Positions 50,405-63,103 are shown, counted from the first letter of the stretch. The stretch: 64,000 nucleotides of DNA from Megalonaias nervosa (GCA_016617855.1 JAECUM010016838.1:24304-88303), one strand, 5' to 3'. Notes: generated from the letters alone by a model not told the origin. Program-made: numbers and translations.

Positions 50405-50505
50405 CAGCCGATCTATGCTGGTCATGGAAGGATTCGAACCCACAACTAACTGATTACTACTCTGACACTAATTACTAATCGCTGCGGCTCCACTTGTCAC
50501 TTTGA
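50405..50505 (-). mobile_element. Possible tRNA-derived SINE head
   Basis: On the minus strand GTGGGTTCGAATCCTTCC is a good B box. A weak A-box candidate (GTGGAGCCGCAGCGATTAG) lies about 50 bp before it. It does not fold as a normal tRNA and no conserved body follows, so a SINE relic is more likely than a tRNA gene. Confidence 0.35.
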
Positions 50506-50560
50506 AGAGATTTTAAGAGGCATACAGATAAGGACAAGCTTTGTTAGCTATCACAATGCA

Positions 50561-50562
<2 letters not shown>

Positions 50563-50634
<72 letters not shown>

Positions 50635-50635
50635 G

Positions 50636-50690
<55 letters not shown>
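50563..50690. repeat. (AT)n microsatellite, two arrays
   Basis: Two perfect AT arrays separated by TTAGAAAGTT, followed by a short (AC)n. Confidence 0.95.
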
Positions 50691-50696
<6 letters not shown>

Positions 50697-51007
50697 CATA
50701 CATAGATAGATTTATTGATCAATATGTGAACTATATAACAGGTTCTCTTGAGAAACGGGGGACATTATTAGCTGATGAGGCACATTATGTGGAAGACAAT
50801 AAAGAATAAATTAGGTGCACTCACTTCTTTCTGCAAGATGGTAATGATCTGAGAGATGAATGTATTAGCATGTTAATTCAAAGGATAAAATCATACTCAA
50901 TTTGTAATAGTGCGCTGGTACAAAACACGAAGTACTTTCAGCGGTATCGGACAATATTCAAAAGTTAATTGAGTTCTAAATTATAGGAGAACAAGGTTAC
51001 AACATAG

Positions 51008-51931
51008 TGTTACGTATATGTAATTAAATTGCTTGTGTGTTAGTTTTAAAATTCTTTTTCATTTTATTTTTGTTTCATTGCATTTTATTGTAATGATTAT
51101 TTTCACGAGATTCGATATTTTCTTTTAGTACATTCTATTTATTTAAAACGTAAAAGATGTTACATTAGCATTATTTTTTGTTCACTCTGGTGCGCGGTAG
51201 TATAAACACTACGCGAAAATGATTGGTTATTGCCAAGGTCATTTCGGTCTACGTGTAGTCTGAATAAACAATGTTTTATTTTTAAATTTATTTCAGAGTG
51301 AGAATCTCGATAGGGCTGTTCTTGCTACGTGACAAATTTCATATTTTCTATTGCGTTGTTTAAGTGTTAAGAGACCACATGACCTATCACGCGAGAACGG
51401 GATGATATTTTAGTTGGATTTAATACCCTTTTGGACACATTTCAGTCAGTTGTATTTTAAAACCTTGAGGGCCGGAGAGGGTTCAATTGTTGAAATCAGA
51501 TTGTTTTTGAAGTTCATTTGTTTTTGGAATTTAATAATTTATTCTCTAGAAAACCAAACGAGTGTAACTTTTTTATAAAAATTCTGGGAGAAAGAAATTC
51601 AGTGGAAATTTATTCTGGAATTATACGGAAACCTAAACTGTGATTCAATTGAGGAATTGTTGCCATTTGTACAACGAAAACATCTGACGTCATCGCCTTT
51701 CATATTGGAACGTTATCGAGATTCGAACCTGGATTTTATTAGAACTATTTAGTGATAGGACTTGTGTTTTTCAATCTGAGGATTAAATTTTGGATTATAT
51801 TCACAAACCGTAAGTCCTATTTCCAATTTTTACATTGTTTTCTAGGGAAATAAATTATTTTGTTAAAATAAACAAAGCTTGTTGACTTCACTCTTTTCTC
51901 TTGTTATTTTTGTACAAGCCTAAACGTAACA
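51008..51931 (+). mobile_element. Solo LTR (924 bp), probably Ty3/gypsy type
   Basis: Begins TGTTACG (51008) and ends CGTAACA (51931), the short inverted repeat with TG...CA ends of an LTR. ATAG lies directly on both sides (51004-51007 and 51932-51935), a perfect 4-bp target-site duplication. Internally there is a TATA-like GTATAAACAC near 51199 and an AATAAA near 51263, fitting a U3-R-U5 order on the plus strand. No gag or pol follows, and no second LTR was seen, so this is a recombination product. The gypsy assignment rests on the termini only. Confidence 0.75.
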
Positions 51932-52600
51932 ATAGATAAAAACGAAATGGCAAACTTCCAGCAACACCATACTCAAAATTAAATTGGGCTATGCTGTTGA
52001 TGGTGACGGCATCCTTTTTGTCATAAGTACAAGATGATAATGGTGTGTATAGTTTGACAGAACAACAATTTACAGAAATCTAGTCTCTCGTATAACAGTA
52101 TAATAACAATTGTAGACTCCCCCACTCCCACCAAATTCAAACAAAATCAAAGAAACAAAGAAGATAAAACAAACTGAAAGTCTATAGAGAAGAAGGACTA
52201 TGACGATGATAAAACGACCGCTAGATTTATTAGATTCTTGGACGTTGAAAAGACAAATGACAAATTAGAAAGCCAACGAAAAAATAACATTGACCGACCA
52301 GCGCAGGCGAAGTCTGAACACCAATTAAGCAATCATTTGGCTTGATGATAATGGTTGCAGGAGCTGCCTGCTATAGTTTACTTTAAAAAAATAGTTTATT
52401 AACTCTCACTTTGAGAGATGATTTCTTTGCGACTCTAATCGAAAATGAAATTAAAACAATTGCCAAAACGTACTAAAATATCATGTCCAGCCAAGAAAGA
52501 AGAAATTTGTTCAAATGTTTTAAAAAAGGCTCTCACACACCCTATAATTCCAGTCGACATTATTGCTGACATTTTATCTAACCCCAATAAAAAATGACCA
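51932..52600. other. Intergenic DNA, nothing recognised
   Basis: AT-rich, small A-rich runs; no exon or termini. Confidence 0.5.
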
Positions 52601-52629
52601 GTTTTTGTCAACCTCTTTTAAGTTTTGTC

Positions 52630-53800
52630 ACACACGAATCGTCATTACCTCCTGTTGGGAAACGTACCAACATCTATCTCTCCTCCACGATCCACGAGAC
52701 CCTTGACAAAATTTGATGTAGATAAAGCAACTATGGTCATTGCCATGGCTGTACCCATGGCAGCTATTTTTACATGCTTTTCTTCAAGTAATTGTTTCAG
52801 CCTTATGTCTAATAATAACTTTCTGAAACATTTTAATTGATATTTCTAGATTTGTTATATATCCAACAACTTGCGCTATTTTACCTTCAGCTGTTTATTT
52901 TCCAACTGTACTTGCAAAAGATAGACTTTTTGTTATTTGTCTGTTTCTTTGCTGATATAATTTCCTTACCTCTACAGGCTATTTTTCTACATCAGATATA
53001 ATAGATTTTAGTTTTGATTTGATAGCTGCTATCACATAACCCCTTAATTCTCTTTCCTTTTATGTCTTCAAATTTATTTCGCCACAGGTGGTTGTTCTCT
53101 GCTTTGAATTCTTTGATAATCGTCAATTATAGCCTCTCACTGTTTCACTTACATGTCTAGCCAACGACTGATTTGGTATATATCATCTGTATCTCTTTTT
53201 CCTCGGTGATTCTATTTGCTACCTTTGTACCACAGTGGATTCAAGAGGATATTTGGGTTGTGTATCCTCGACGATCAGGTTTTGATGCACATCTTCAATT
53301 GTACTTTAAGTTGCACAATCTAATTCTATTAACAAGATCCTTCAAGTTTTACTTCTTTTAGTCTTGGATGCTAGAATTGGTTTGATGTTACATTTCTTTG
53401 AGATTTTAACTAACTGTTACATTTTTCATATCACAATGTTTTATTTTATACTCTAACGCTGTTTCGTTATATGTTGTAGTGTGATTAATTTAAGCTTTGA
53501 TAATTTGTACTGTGAATAATTCATTTAAAGGCTTTCCTTCTTTATGCCCATTTGTACAGATCAAGAATCTGGTGTGAAATGTTGGTACCTATACCTGGAG
53601 CAACATCTCCAAAATGCCTTTGAACTCTCTATACAAAACGACAAGCGCGATTACAATATCAACTCTTATTTGCTTTGCACGTATCGCATCATCTTCATAT
53701 CCAAAGTTTCTTTCATTTCAAAATCTCCACCAACTCCAGCCATTTTTTCAGGTGGAGAATATGGTGAAACAGTAATAAATGGACGAGTCACATCCTGACA
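52630..53800 (-). pseudogene. Degraded ORF of an unidentified element, copy 2
   Basis: On the minus strand: MAGVGGDFEMKETLDMKMMR (about 53690-53755), VAPGIGTNISHQILDLYKWA (about 53545-53610), a run with AIIDDYQRIQSREQPPVAK (about 53085-53140), and near the end QLLEEKHVKIAAMGTAMAMT, IVALSTSNFVKGLVDRGGEI (about 52670-52795), a hydrophobic helix between charged flanks. The last part parallels copy 1 at 13560-14480 in position and residues (charged lead, T/A/V-rich helix, NFVKG). Stops and frameshifts throughout. Family not recognised. Confidence 0.4.
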
Positions 53801-53954
53801 AAAAGTACTGGTATTGCGGCAGAGAAAAATAACAATAGCCCCCTTTCTTGAAAATTGGAAGAGTGCAAACAGGAATTGAAAATAGTTTTAATTGTGTATA
53901 TCATATAGGTATCATTACAAGAGTATTCTTCTATTGTGTAATAAGTCTAATGTG

Positions 53955-53975
53955 ATATATATATATATATATATA

Positions 53976-54015
<40 letters not shown>

Positions 54016-54020
54016 CTATA

Positions 54021-54062
<42 letters not shown>
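53955..54062. repeat. (AT)n microsatellite, interrupted
   Basis: Three AT arrays interrupted by GATA and by TTTCTATAAAC. The IYIYIY minus ORF is an artefact. Confidence 0.95.
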
Positions 54063-56550
54063 TGGATATAATATATTTAGTATTTGTCCGTGGAAGTATT
54101 TTCTTTGTTCATCTGGATCAGACAAATGAAAAGAGGAGAATAAAATAATGCGGCTTATGTTTAAATCATTATCCATGATACCCTCAAGTTTAGTCACTTT
54201 CTGTCATCTACAAAAGTTCATTTTATACAATACCAACTATTTTCAGTATCGTGCCTAATTTGATGCTTCTTTTTCTTTCTTATAAACATCTATTTCTTGT
54301 CATGCCAGTTATTACGCTGTTGTCATTACATGTATTATCTTTGTCTCAATATTCTTTGTTTGATCTTTTTACATACTCTCTTATTCTACTCTCCATTTTT
54401 GTCGTAATTTATTTTACGTATTTTCTGTTTTCCTCTGTCAAATTTTATTTCTATAGAGTTTGCTAGGATTGTAATTGCTGGCAGATCTGTACTGTCTTTT
54501 CTCCACATTTCGAACATGTCACGGAATCTATGTTTTATTTACCTAACATAAAACATCATCACTACAACCAAGCATGCATTATTAAGATCTGCTTCCCACA
54601 TCATACTGTTGAAAACTGCTTGTGAGGGTTACAACTGGTCCGCCACCAACAATAGATACTGAGTAAATTTATAAAGCTAATCATTTCCATTTACCCAATT
54701 CACAATCCACTAATTGAAGAAATTGGAATATTACCTCGCGACTATATTTATTGTTAGATAAAGGAGTAAAAGGCACAAACGTCGCCATTTTTGGGGGTGA
54801 GTGTGTATTGCTCTTTGAAAAGAACACTGCTAAATCCTACAAAGTAGGAACGAGTGGAAAAGTTAAAGCGTTTAAAAATTATTTGATTAAGGAGACTCAA
54901 CACTATAATGGTGTGATAAAGGCAGAGTGACATACTAATCTTTACATTGGTTAGCAGTAGGTAGGGAAACATTTTCAGTTAGTATTAATTTTCCTGCATC
55001 TGGAGTTTTTATTTTTAATATGAAGTAATAACTATATTAGTTGTTCCAACAGCTTCCGCCGAATTTAGCACATCAGTTACAGGAATCGTGTCAAAAGCTT
55101 TAAATTATATGAGAATTCGTGAAACGGTTTTTAGATATGATAACATATTTAATTAGCAAGTTAAATGGTATTGATAACATGACAAGCAAAGTAATCAGAA
55201 AACGCAAAATCAACAAATGAGGGGTTTGTTTAGACATCAACGAGTACAACTTACACAACAAAACGAAAATGCAGTAAGGAAAAATTAACACAGAAACAAA
55301 ATGGATAGAAAAAGGAAAGAAAGAGCTAAGATAGAATGGCTAGTTACAGATATCTACCGAATCGGTTACTAACTCAATAACTCAGTAGAGTATACTTGTG
55401 GGTATTATTTGTGTTTACAATAGGCTTTTTCAGTTACAGCTACTCTTCGCAGAACTATTTTTGATACACTGCTAATGGCGTTAACAAACAATTACAAACG
55501 GACACAATTAACAGAATGAGTATTCGCATCAGAGATGGACATCAAATGTGATGTATTTTCAATGTATGCCTGTAACATATATTTTCCAAATAAAGTAAAT
55601 AGTGTAGATCATGTTTTTTTAATAATTTGAGTTTTGTATTTCTTTCAACGTTCGAACGTTTTTCAAAAAATGCGGTACAAGGTAAAACAGTCATCAGTGA
55701 TTTAAGCCTCATTCGATAAATCACATTGCCAATATGGCAGAATAATAAAATACAATCAACACTTATAAAACGTTTCATAAATAAAAGAGTTGAACAGAAC
55801 AGAGACTGAATGATATCAAGACGTGGAAAGAACAAGTTGACAATAATGTAATCGCAATTAAACAGATTGGTAATAAAAGAGTTAACAGGATCTGAGAGGT
55901 TCATAAACAGATAAAGTTACATTTTAGATGCACGTGAATTTTCAAACACACGTTCAATATCTTGTCTATCCCTAAAACGCCCCTGCAGACAGTAATATAA
56001 AGGGCTAATGAAGGATCAATAACTTACATCCGCCAAGATATACAACCGATCGAACAGAAGATAAACAGAGAGACAGGTCCTTTGGGGACATAAAGAAATC
56101 TCTTTACAAATGCAATGCTTTTCAATCGTAGCTTGAGCAATCACATCAATGTTTAAATAATCATGAGATCAAGATGGTAATGCACTTTTCTTAACACCAA
56201 AACGACTTCAACAACAAGATAAGTGCTAATACTAATAAAGAGTTACATGACAGAAATGATCTGAAAACCATCCAAACAAATAGAAGGCGTAAAAATGTTT
56301 TAATGAATAAATGTGAATGAAAGTACTGTTAGATATATAAATACAAATTGCGACTTATATGTCACAAATTTGAGTGACAACATACCTTTATAAGATATTT
56401 TATCCACTGAATGTTACAAACAAATTACACACTGAGTTTTAACAATGTAAAGCAAACGTGTTAATAGAGATAACATAAATGTGATGAAAGTTGTATGACA
56501 AAATAGACAAAACAATGAAATATTTAGAAAAAAGGTCTCAAAAGCTACAT
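54063..56550. other. Long intergenic stretch, nothing identified
   Basis: The minus ORF at 55542-55904 (120 codons) and smaller ones show AT-driven residue use and no recognised motif. No repeats or element ends were seen. Confidence 0.4.
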
Positions 56551-56556
56551 ATGGAT

Positions 56557-56935
56557 TTAAAACTGAAGTAGAGCTAGGACCTACAGTATGTGGCAGCACT
56601 TACGCAGTTAAAACTGAAGTAGAGCTAGGACCTACAGTATGTAGCAGCACTTACGCAGTTAAAACCGAAGTAGAGCTAGGACCTACAGTATGTAGCAGCA
56701 CTTACGCAGTTAAAACCGAAGTAGAGCTAGGACCTACAGTATGTAGCAGCACTTACGCAGTTAAAACCGAAGCAGAGCTAGGACCTACAGTATGTAGCAG
56801 CACTTACGCAGTTAAAACCGAAGTAGAGCTAGGACCTACAGTAGATAAAGGACGCTCAGTAAGTAGTAGCACTTAAATGTAAAGTAGATAAAGGACACCC
56901 AGTGAATAGTAGAACTTAAATAGTTAACACTGAAA
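56557..56935. repeat. 51-bp minisatellite
   Basis: Six well-conserved units of GTTAAAACCGAAGTAGAGCT, then AGGACCTACAGTATGTAGCA and GCACTTACGCA, with starts at 56607, 56658 and 56709 exactly 51 bp apart. At the right end two shortened, diverged units contain GATAAAGGACRCYCAGT. Fifty-one is a multiple of three, but stops occur in the unit. Confidence 0.95.
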
Positions 56936-57730
56936 TAAATGGAAACCGAGACTTTAAAAACGAAACTTAATACGGACATGCATATAAAAGTATTGCCTTG
57001 CGCGCGAAAATAATGAAATAAGGCAACCGTTTACAGAAGCCAGTACTTCTTCCTTTGATGAGCAACAACACCACATATAAATTAGTAGCAATTATTGCAT
57101 CTGACTTCATTAACACACACGATAGCACACTGTATGGTAGTAGCCAACGTACATCAAGTTGTCCACTTTTTCAAATCAATAAAAAAAGCAAATGTAGATG
57201 CCCCCAAAATATTTCTTCTCACAGACATGACACCTATTTGTTGAATTAAAATGGCTTTTATAATACTATGTAAACACCTTTGGTTTTGCGTTTTTTTCCC
57301 CACTTTAAGTCGTTATACACTATCTTTGGCAAACAACCCAACCAAGTGGGCAAAAATGAATGCTGTAAGTACCTCTGTAAACGAATGTACTCAATGGACT
57401 TCAAGCAAAAGCAAAATTCTGATAGAATGTGTTTAGATGTTTGCATTTTTCAAAATATCCGATTGTTGCTTTAAATACAGTGTTTGGTACAATAATACTT
57501 TCAAACCACAATCAACAACATTTGACACTTTCCATCGTTAACTATATTTCTAAATTTGATAACTCGTCCCTCTTTAAGTATTCGATCTATCGAGTTTGTC
57601 TTCACTGTAAGTATTTTATTCCTGGTGACATTTCAGACCTATTATGAAATAAAAAGAAATCCAATGATATATTACAGATACCGTATATACTCTCTTACAA
57701 GACGAGTCAAATCGTAAACAACAAAGATCC
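56936..57730. other. Intergenic DNA, nothing recognised
   Basis: Overlapping short ORFs on both strands at 57250-57650 are mutual shadows; none has a recognised motif. Confidence 0.4.
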
Positions 57731-57731
57731 T

Positions 57732-57848
57732 GATCTGCCATAACATAATGTGCCTGTAGATCATGGTATATGTTGCTTGTTCTTCTGCTACTCCTAACAA
57801 ACTGCACAGACCCAGATCTGCCGGCGCATCATGCGACGGTAGATCTGG
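57732..57848. repeat. Duplicated hairpin-forming unit
   Basis: 57812-57848 folds into a strong hairpin: CCAGATCTGCCG pairs with CGGTAGATCTGG (12 bp with one G.T), then one mismatch, CGCA with TGCG, and a TCA loop. Eighty-four bp to the left a related, weaker arrangement lies at 57732-57763 (GATCTGCC ... GTAGATC). Their sequence similarity suggests duplication. No A/B boxes; a small-RNA precursor or cruciform is possible but unproven. Confidence 0.55.
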
Positions 57849-58076
57849 ATCTATGAAGTTTGCAGTTGGACTCGACACATAAGCGAGTCAATGCGGTATA
57901 TGTCTGCCAGTCGTGTTTATTTATTTGTGATGAAACCAAACATAATGGTATCTTCCAACTTTGGAGTCGCCTACGGAGATGTGTCTTACTGATCCATGTT
58001 AAACGAATATTATCAACATGTCAGCGTGTCTGATTTTCAGTATCAGTTGCTTTAACTGGTTTAATGAAGTTTCAAT

Positions 58077-58079
<3 letters not shown>

Positions 58080-58119
<40 letters not shown>
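58080..58119. repeat. (CT)n microsatellite
   Basis: Twenty CT units. Confidence 0.95.
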
Positions 58120-58122
<3 letters not shown>

Positions 58123-58905
58123 CACTGTTTCATTCGTATTTACAGAGAAATCAAATATAGTTTTAATGCTTGGGTAATTATCTATTTTATCTATTCAAGC
58201 AATGACTGTATTTATTCAAATTATGTGTTAATGGTCTATCTACATGGTTAGTTGATGTGTTTAACAGTTTCTACGGCATAAAAAACATTTATCATCCGTA
58301 TTTTAACTTATATATAAGCTTTTCTTTTAATCTATTGAGGCAAATATGTATACGAGTTTCCACTTTACAGATGGTATTTATCTACGTGCAATGTGAATAT
58401 CAAATTCCGTGGAACATCCATTTTATATTTTTGCCTATTTCCTTTCAAATTTATTATATAAAGTGTTAAATAAATGTTAAATGACATGGTCCATATCAGT
58501 TCTACTCAATATGTTCATAGGTTTTGTTCTAAATGTAAAGTCTCTTTTTTCAACTTTTTAAGTAAGCTGTTTCATACTTTGAGTGTTGCAATACTTTGAT
58601 AGAACCAAACTGCCTAATTTTCTCTACTGATGTTCTTTTATCAAGTACGGTTCAGTATCAAAGATACGTCATACAAATCTTGATTGCTGCAGTCGTAAAA
58701 TCTGTCCTCAGAACTCCATCTGCGTTCTCTGGCGGGCAGTCACCTTCGAGGTTTGAGTGCACCTGTCCAGGGACATGAATCATTGTCCTTTCTTAATTAT
58801 ATTGGGTGGGTTATTGCATTCTTTTCTTTCGACAAATCTGCCGTGATCTCGTTCCATCACTTCAATTCCATGAATAGGATGTAATTAAATCTGCAGAGAA
58901 CAAGT
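58120..58905. other. Intergenic DNA, nothing recognised
   Basis: AT-rich; plus-strand ORFs here have no recognised motif. Confidence 0.45.
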
Positions 58906-58911
58906 TCGTGT

Positions 58912-59226
58912 GTGAGTGTGTGTGTGTGATCTGGATTTTTAACGTAGCTTTAACAATTTTTCAGTCATATCGCTACGATGTCTGCAGTGTGGCAGTTTAT
59001 AATGGTGTCTAGCACTGGGGTATCATGCCGCAGACATGTAGAATGATGCCCCACCCAGTCACATTATCCTGACACCAGGCCGACCAGACCTAACACTAAC
59101 TTTTTAATGCTGAGCGCCAAGCGAGGCAGCTGTTAGTACCATATTTTGTAAGTCTTTGGTATGACTCGGCCGGGGATCGAACCCATGACCTCCCGCATCC
59201 GAGGCGGACGCTTTAACCACTAGGCA
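58912..59226 (-). mobile_element. tRNA-derived SINE (family 1) with (AC)n tail, copy B
   Basis: Minus-strand copy. The head at the right end has GCCTAGTGGTTAAAGCGTCC (A box region) and GGGTTCGATCCCCGG (B box), followed by CCGAGTCATACCAAAGACTT, the shared TTAGTGTTAGGTCTGGTCGG block and ATAATGTGACTGGGTGGG. The 3' part ends TTGTTAAAGCTACGTTAAAA, then ATCCAGATC, and a short (AC)n tail (58912-58928). Boxes are better preserved than in copy A. Confidence 0.88.
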
Positions 59227-59878
59227 ACTACATACACACATAATATATTGGGCATTGAGAATACATACTTATGACAGAGTTCCAGATTGTTTTAATGTTG
59301 TATCATTTCTTGACATTCGATTGGATTTCGCACGACCTGGACCATATGTTTATTGTAGTTCTCTCGTCGTGTATTATTCTTCATGTGAAAAAAAAAAATT
59401 CTTATGTAGGTCTATAGAACACCTGCATAACGTGGACGAAGAATGCTTGTAATTGTAATAAATTGGTATAATTTTTCACTGCACATATCATTTGTGTATA
59501 CAATGTTAGAACGGCAGATGCAGGTATTACTAACAACAATAGCAAAGAGAAACTTTGCTTGTTAAATTTAACATCTTTCATAGAGTATTGTGTAGAACAC
59601 AGTATTTAAAAATTGGCGATAACTGAATGTATGATGGGGATTAAACAAATGGTAATAATGATAAAACAATAAATAGTAATGACTGATTGCTTTAAAGGAT
59701 CCAAGTGCGCTAATTCCATGGAGAATCTATCCTGATTACATAACCGGGAGCAATAATTGCAACTTAGATATGCATGTTAACAAACCATGCTCACCTTATG
59801 ATCCTCTGAGTGCCACAGTAATGAAGTTTCATCTGCATGTATTTTACAACAGCAATATCAGGATAATAGTGGAATAAA
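59227..59878. other. Intergenic DNA, nothing recognised
   Basis: No exon, repeat or element terminus was seen. Confidence 0.5.

Positions 59879-59972
<94 letters not shown>
59879..59972. repeat. (GT)n(GA)n compound microsatellite
   Basis: About 25 GT units pass into about 21 GA units. Confidence 0.95.
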
Positions 59973-59975
<3 letters not shown>

Positions 59976-60393
59976 GAGATCATGTACACTACCATGGTAT
60001 TGGCAATGATTAGAAGAACTTTTGTCACTCAGAAAGGTTTTAATTATTTAACCAGGTTATTGCTGTTTTAAACATTAAGCTTGCGTCTTGCATGTGTTGT
60101 TCTAGCATTCATTGTTCTTGCTTTCTACGCATTTAGATCTCTGAAAACCAAAATCGTGTTCATTTTTAGTGAGATCCCCTGCTCGTCATATGTCTATGAA
60201 TTTCAATAACAGCCGTGGAACATATTGTCGAAGCAAAAATGCAAACATTTAGTAATTTAGAGTGACTCGTATAGCCTGACGTAAACTTTGTTTAGTTAAA
60301 TGAATGTGTTTATGTACAAGAAAGACTGCGATTACATTGTTTGAATTTCTAATTATCGATTTTAATCAGGGGTTGCAAAATTTGATCGGGAGT

Positions 60394-60395
<2 letters not shown>

Positions 60396-60452
<57 letters not shown>
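60396..60452. repeat. (GT)n microsatellite
   Basis: About 28 GT units, no SINE core adjoining. Confidence 0.95.
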
Positions 60453-60453
<1 letters not shown>

Positions 60454-60624
60454 CTGCTTGTATTTGCTGTTATTATGGTATAAGGATTTGGTAAAGGCAA
60501 AGCATCACCTAAAGCGACCTATATCCAATTACGTCACAGAAAACACAGTCAGTTCATAACAGTTGGAGTTATATTATTATGTATATACAGTATTGCGCGA
60601 ACTGAACAACGATTATTACACAGT

Positions 60625-60852
60625 GGAGTTGTGGTTTGTGGTTTTTGTGGGTTTGTTGCAATTTGTCAGCACATGATAGAATATACATGGCGGTCAGAAT
60701 AACTAGGGGAGGAAGAATCAGGAAAAAACGTGGGAAGAACCATCGACCAAAGGAAAGCTTCTGGCAAGCTTTCTCACATAACAACATTGGCCGAGCGCAA
60801 GACTCCAACCCAAGAGGACAGAGATGAGATTGTAGTGATCGGTAATACTGTG
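60625..60852 (-). mobile_element. tRNA(Leu/Ser)-like SINE (family 2), copy 3, diverged
   Basis: Shares the body of copies 1 and 2 in the same orientation: on the minus strand GTTGGAGTCTTGCGCTCGGC (mutated B box), GTTATGTGAGAAAGCTTGCC, CGATGGTTCTTCC and CGCCATGTATATTCTATC. It is the most diverged copy; the A box is not clear and the tail is eroded. Confidence 0.75.
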
Positions 60853-61232
60853 GAGTTGTTATCTCCTAGTGGATGAAAATAGTATCTATGGATCCTGATT
60901 TCAAGTATCGTTTGTACAGATCTATGTTTTAAAGTAATGTAATCCAAAGCTGGTTGCTATCCTAGGGCTAAAACAACTAATAATTGCTTAAGGTCATGCG
61001 TTTATCACAGAATGCCAGATCTATAACCTAGAAAAATATGTGTCAGTACTGTCTTCCAGCAGATCTATGGTTGTATAGTAAGTGTATATTGTACTCTTTC
61101 AAACTATTTACCAGCACTACGAATTGTTTCATTATTGATATTACCATAAATACAAATGATTCCTATTTTCGTTTAATTTTCTGTCCATCATTCCTGTCTA
61201 TATAAATCTTATCTTAATTTACTAATTCTAAG

Positions 61233-61233
<1 letters not shown>
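60853..61233. other. Intergenic DNA, nothing recognised
   Basis: AT-rich flank between SINE copy 3 and the AT array. Confidence 0.5.
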
Positions 61234-61299
<66 letters not shown>

Positions 61300-61306
61300 T
61301 ATATAC
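61234..61306. repeat. (AT)n microsatellite
   Basis: About 29 AT units, then ATAC interruptions. Confidence 0.95.
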
Positions 61307-61404
61307 ATTTTGTGTTAGTTTATTTTTTATTTCTTGTTGCTTATTTATTTAGAGAAGATCTTTTAAAAAAATTGTTTTGCTGTAGAATTGTACATTGATT
61401 TAAC

Positions 61405-61530
61405 TGCATGACGTATGACGTCAAGTTAATGTCAATGGCGTCATTGTCATTCAACGTGAAGAAAAGCATGTAATATGTACGAAAGAGTAAACTTGTTATA
61501 TTGACCTAGGTCTTGCGTCGGTCAATATAG
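61405..61530 (+). mobile_element. Possible Penelope-type 3' tail relic with hairpins
   Basis: TGACGTCAAGTT..., then GTGAAGAAAAGCATGTAATA, TGTACGAAAG parallels the tail of the Penelope element at 9395-9456 (GACGTCATC..., CTGAAGAAGCATGTATTAAA, TGCGGAAC). GAAA is intact here where the other copy has GAAC, but the first core base is G instead of C. Immediately after, TATATTGACC (61497-61506) pairs perfectly with GGTCAATATA (61520-61529). No RT remains, so the assignment is tentative. Confidence 0.35.
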
Positions 61531-62742
61531 GGATCTTTCATGTATTTTTTCTAGTACAAAATCCCGAGTGGATAATTAAAGCACGAGCCTGAGGGTGAAG
61601 GGGGAAGGTTTCGACTCATTAGATGGATTCGGCGAAAGTTCATACCAGAAAGAAAATAAAATAAAAAACTACAACCAAAACAAAAATAACACGTATGGTC
61701 GCTGTTCTAATATAAAACAAAGGAGTATGAAGTTCCCAGTGTGAAGGCGATGGTTCAGTACGCTGGCATTATATAATCATTTACAGGGACGGTGCTATCA
61801 ACTGACGTAAAACGGACGAGAGTCAGTTTTAAAGTCTATTGAGAAATATCAGTTTAGCGAATTTTTGAGTATAGTACTTGTCATTTCTGAGGAATAAAGC
61901 AACTGTCAGCTATTTGGATGGTGATCCACGTTTTGATTTACACGCAAATAAGAAAACACACCGGTTACTTTGGAGCAGATGAGTTGAAAAATCCCCTTTG
62001 CGTGCATTGTTTTTCAAATCGCTCTATTTAAACAAGCTGTGTTGAAGCAAAAGAACACATTTTTCTTAACTACTTGCAAAATCTCTTTTCTGTGAAACTG
62101 GAGAATGCAACAGGATTGCATCTTTTCGGTCATTGCGATACATTTGTTTTAGGTTCGTCCAGGAAAAAGAATCAGTGTAACAACACACCAGGGCATTAAT
62201 GCCGCGTGAAATCTGGTACCCGAATACTGATACACCCTATCCACTAATACTGTGCACGCATTTTATGTACGAAAATGAGGTTTACTTGTTCCCAAAACTT
62301 CATATTCACCTCAACAAAGGTTTGTAACATTATATTATTCATATCCTATTTGTTAAATACCGTGTCTTATTTGGGCGAAAATACTGTGAGGTATGGCAAA
62401 AGCTGGCTGGTATATAAAACAAATTCACAAGAAAAAGTGTATTACGGATTGTTTGTATCGATTGTTCGGTCTATTACAACATACAGTGTTTCAGCTTATG
62501 ATGAACTTTTAAGTAAAAATTGATTATTAAAGCACAAAACAAAAACAAAAAAAAAAATAAATAAAAAAAAAAAAATGAATATTCTGCATTGTTTAACATC
62601 TAATACTCCGTTGTAGGAACCTGGTATAAGACATGTCAACAAGTCTATTTAGTGCAAATAGGGTCTGAAAGCCGTAGCTATAGAAATCAGATATATTTTA
62701 TGGTTTTACACTTGCAGATCAGAGTACCTCCATTTACGGCCA
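61531..62742. other. Intergenic DNA, no recognised gene
   Basis: The plus ORF at 62275-62523 (82 codons) starts with a Cys/Phe-rich hydrophobic run but shows no known motif. An A-rich stretch lies at 62535-62576. Confidence 0.4.
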
Positions 62743-63045
62743 GACGGATCCTGTGGCCTAATGGTTAGAGCGTCCACCTCGGATGCGGGAGGTCGTGGGT
62801 TCGATCCCAGGCCGAGTCATACCAAAGACTTACAAAAATACCTACAGCTGCCTTGCTTGGCTCAGCATTAAGAGGTTAGTGTTAGGAATGGTCGGCCTGG
62901 TGTCACGATAATGTGACTGGGTGGGACATCATGCCACATGTCTGCGGCATGATGCCCTAGAGCTAGACATCACTATAAACTGCCACACTGCAGTCATCGT
63001 AGCGATATGACTGAAAAATTGTTAAAGCTACCTTAAAGATCCAAA

Positions 63046-63103
<58 letters not shown>
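62743..63103 (+). mobile_element. tRNA-derived SINE (family 1) with (AC)n tail, copy C, with target-site duplication
   Basis: The best family 1 copy. GGCCTAATGGTTAGAGCGTC (A box), GTGGGTTCGATCCCAGGCC (B box), GAGTCATACCAAAGACTTAC, TTAAGAGGTTAGTGTTAGGA, GTCGGCCTGGTGTCACGATA and ATGTGACTGGGTGGGACATC are intact. The core ends GTTAAAGCTACCTTAAAGAT, CCAAATC, then about 27 AC units. The perfect 11-bp repeat ATTTACGGCCA flanks it (62732-62742 and 63104-63114), so the insertion is fairly recent and the (AC)n lies inside the inserted unit. Confidence 0.93.

Noticed and set aside
62747..62820. Functional tRNA genes at the SINE heads (also 23.2, 44.1, 50.4 and 59.2 kb)
   Set aside because: A and B boxes are present, but the sequences do not close into a cloverleaf and are followed by conserved SINE bodies.
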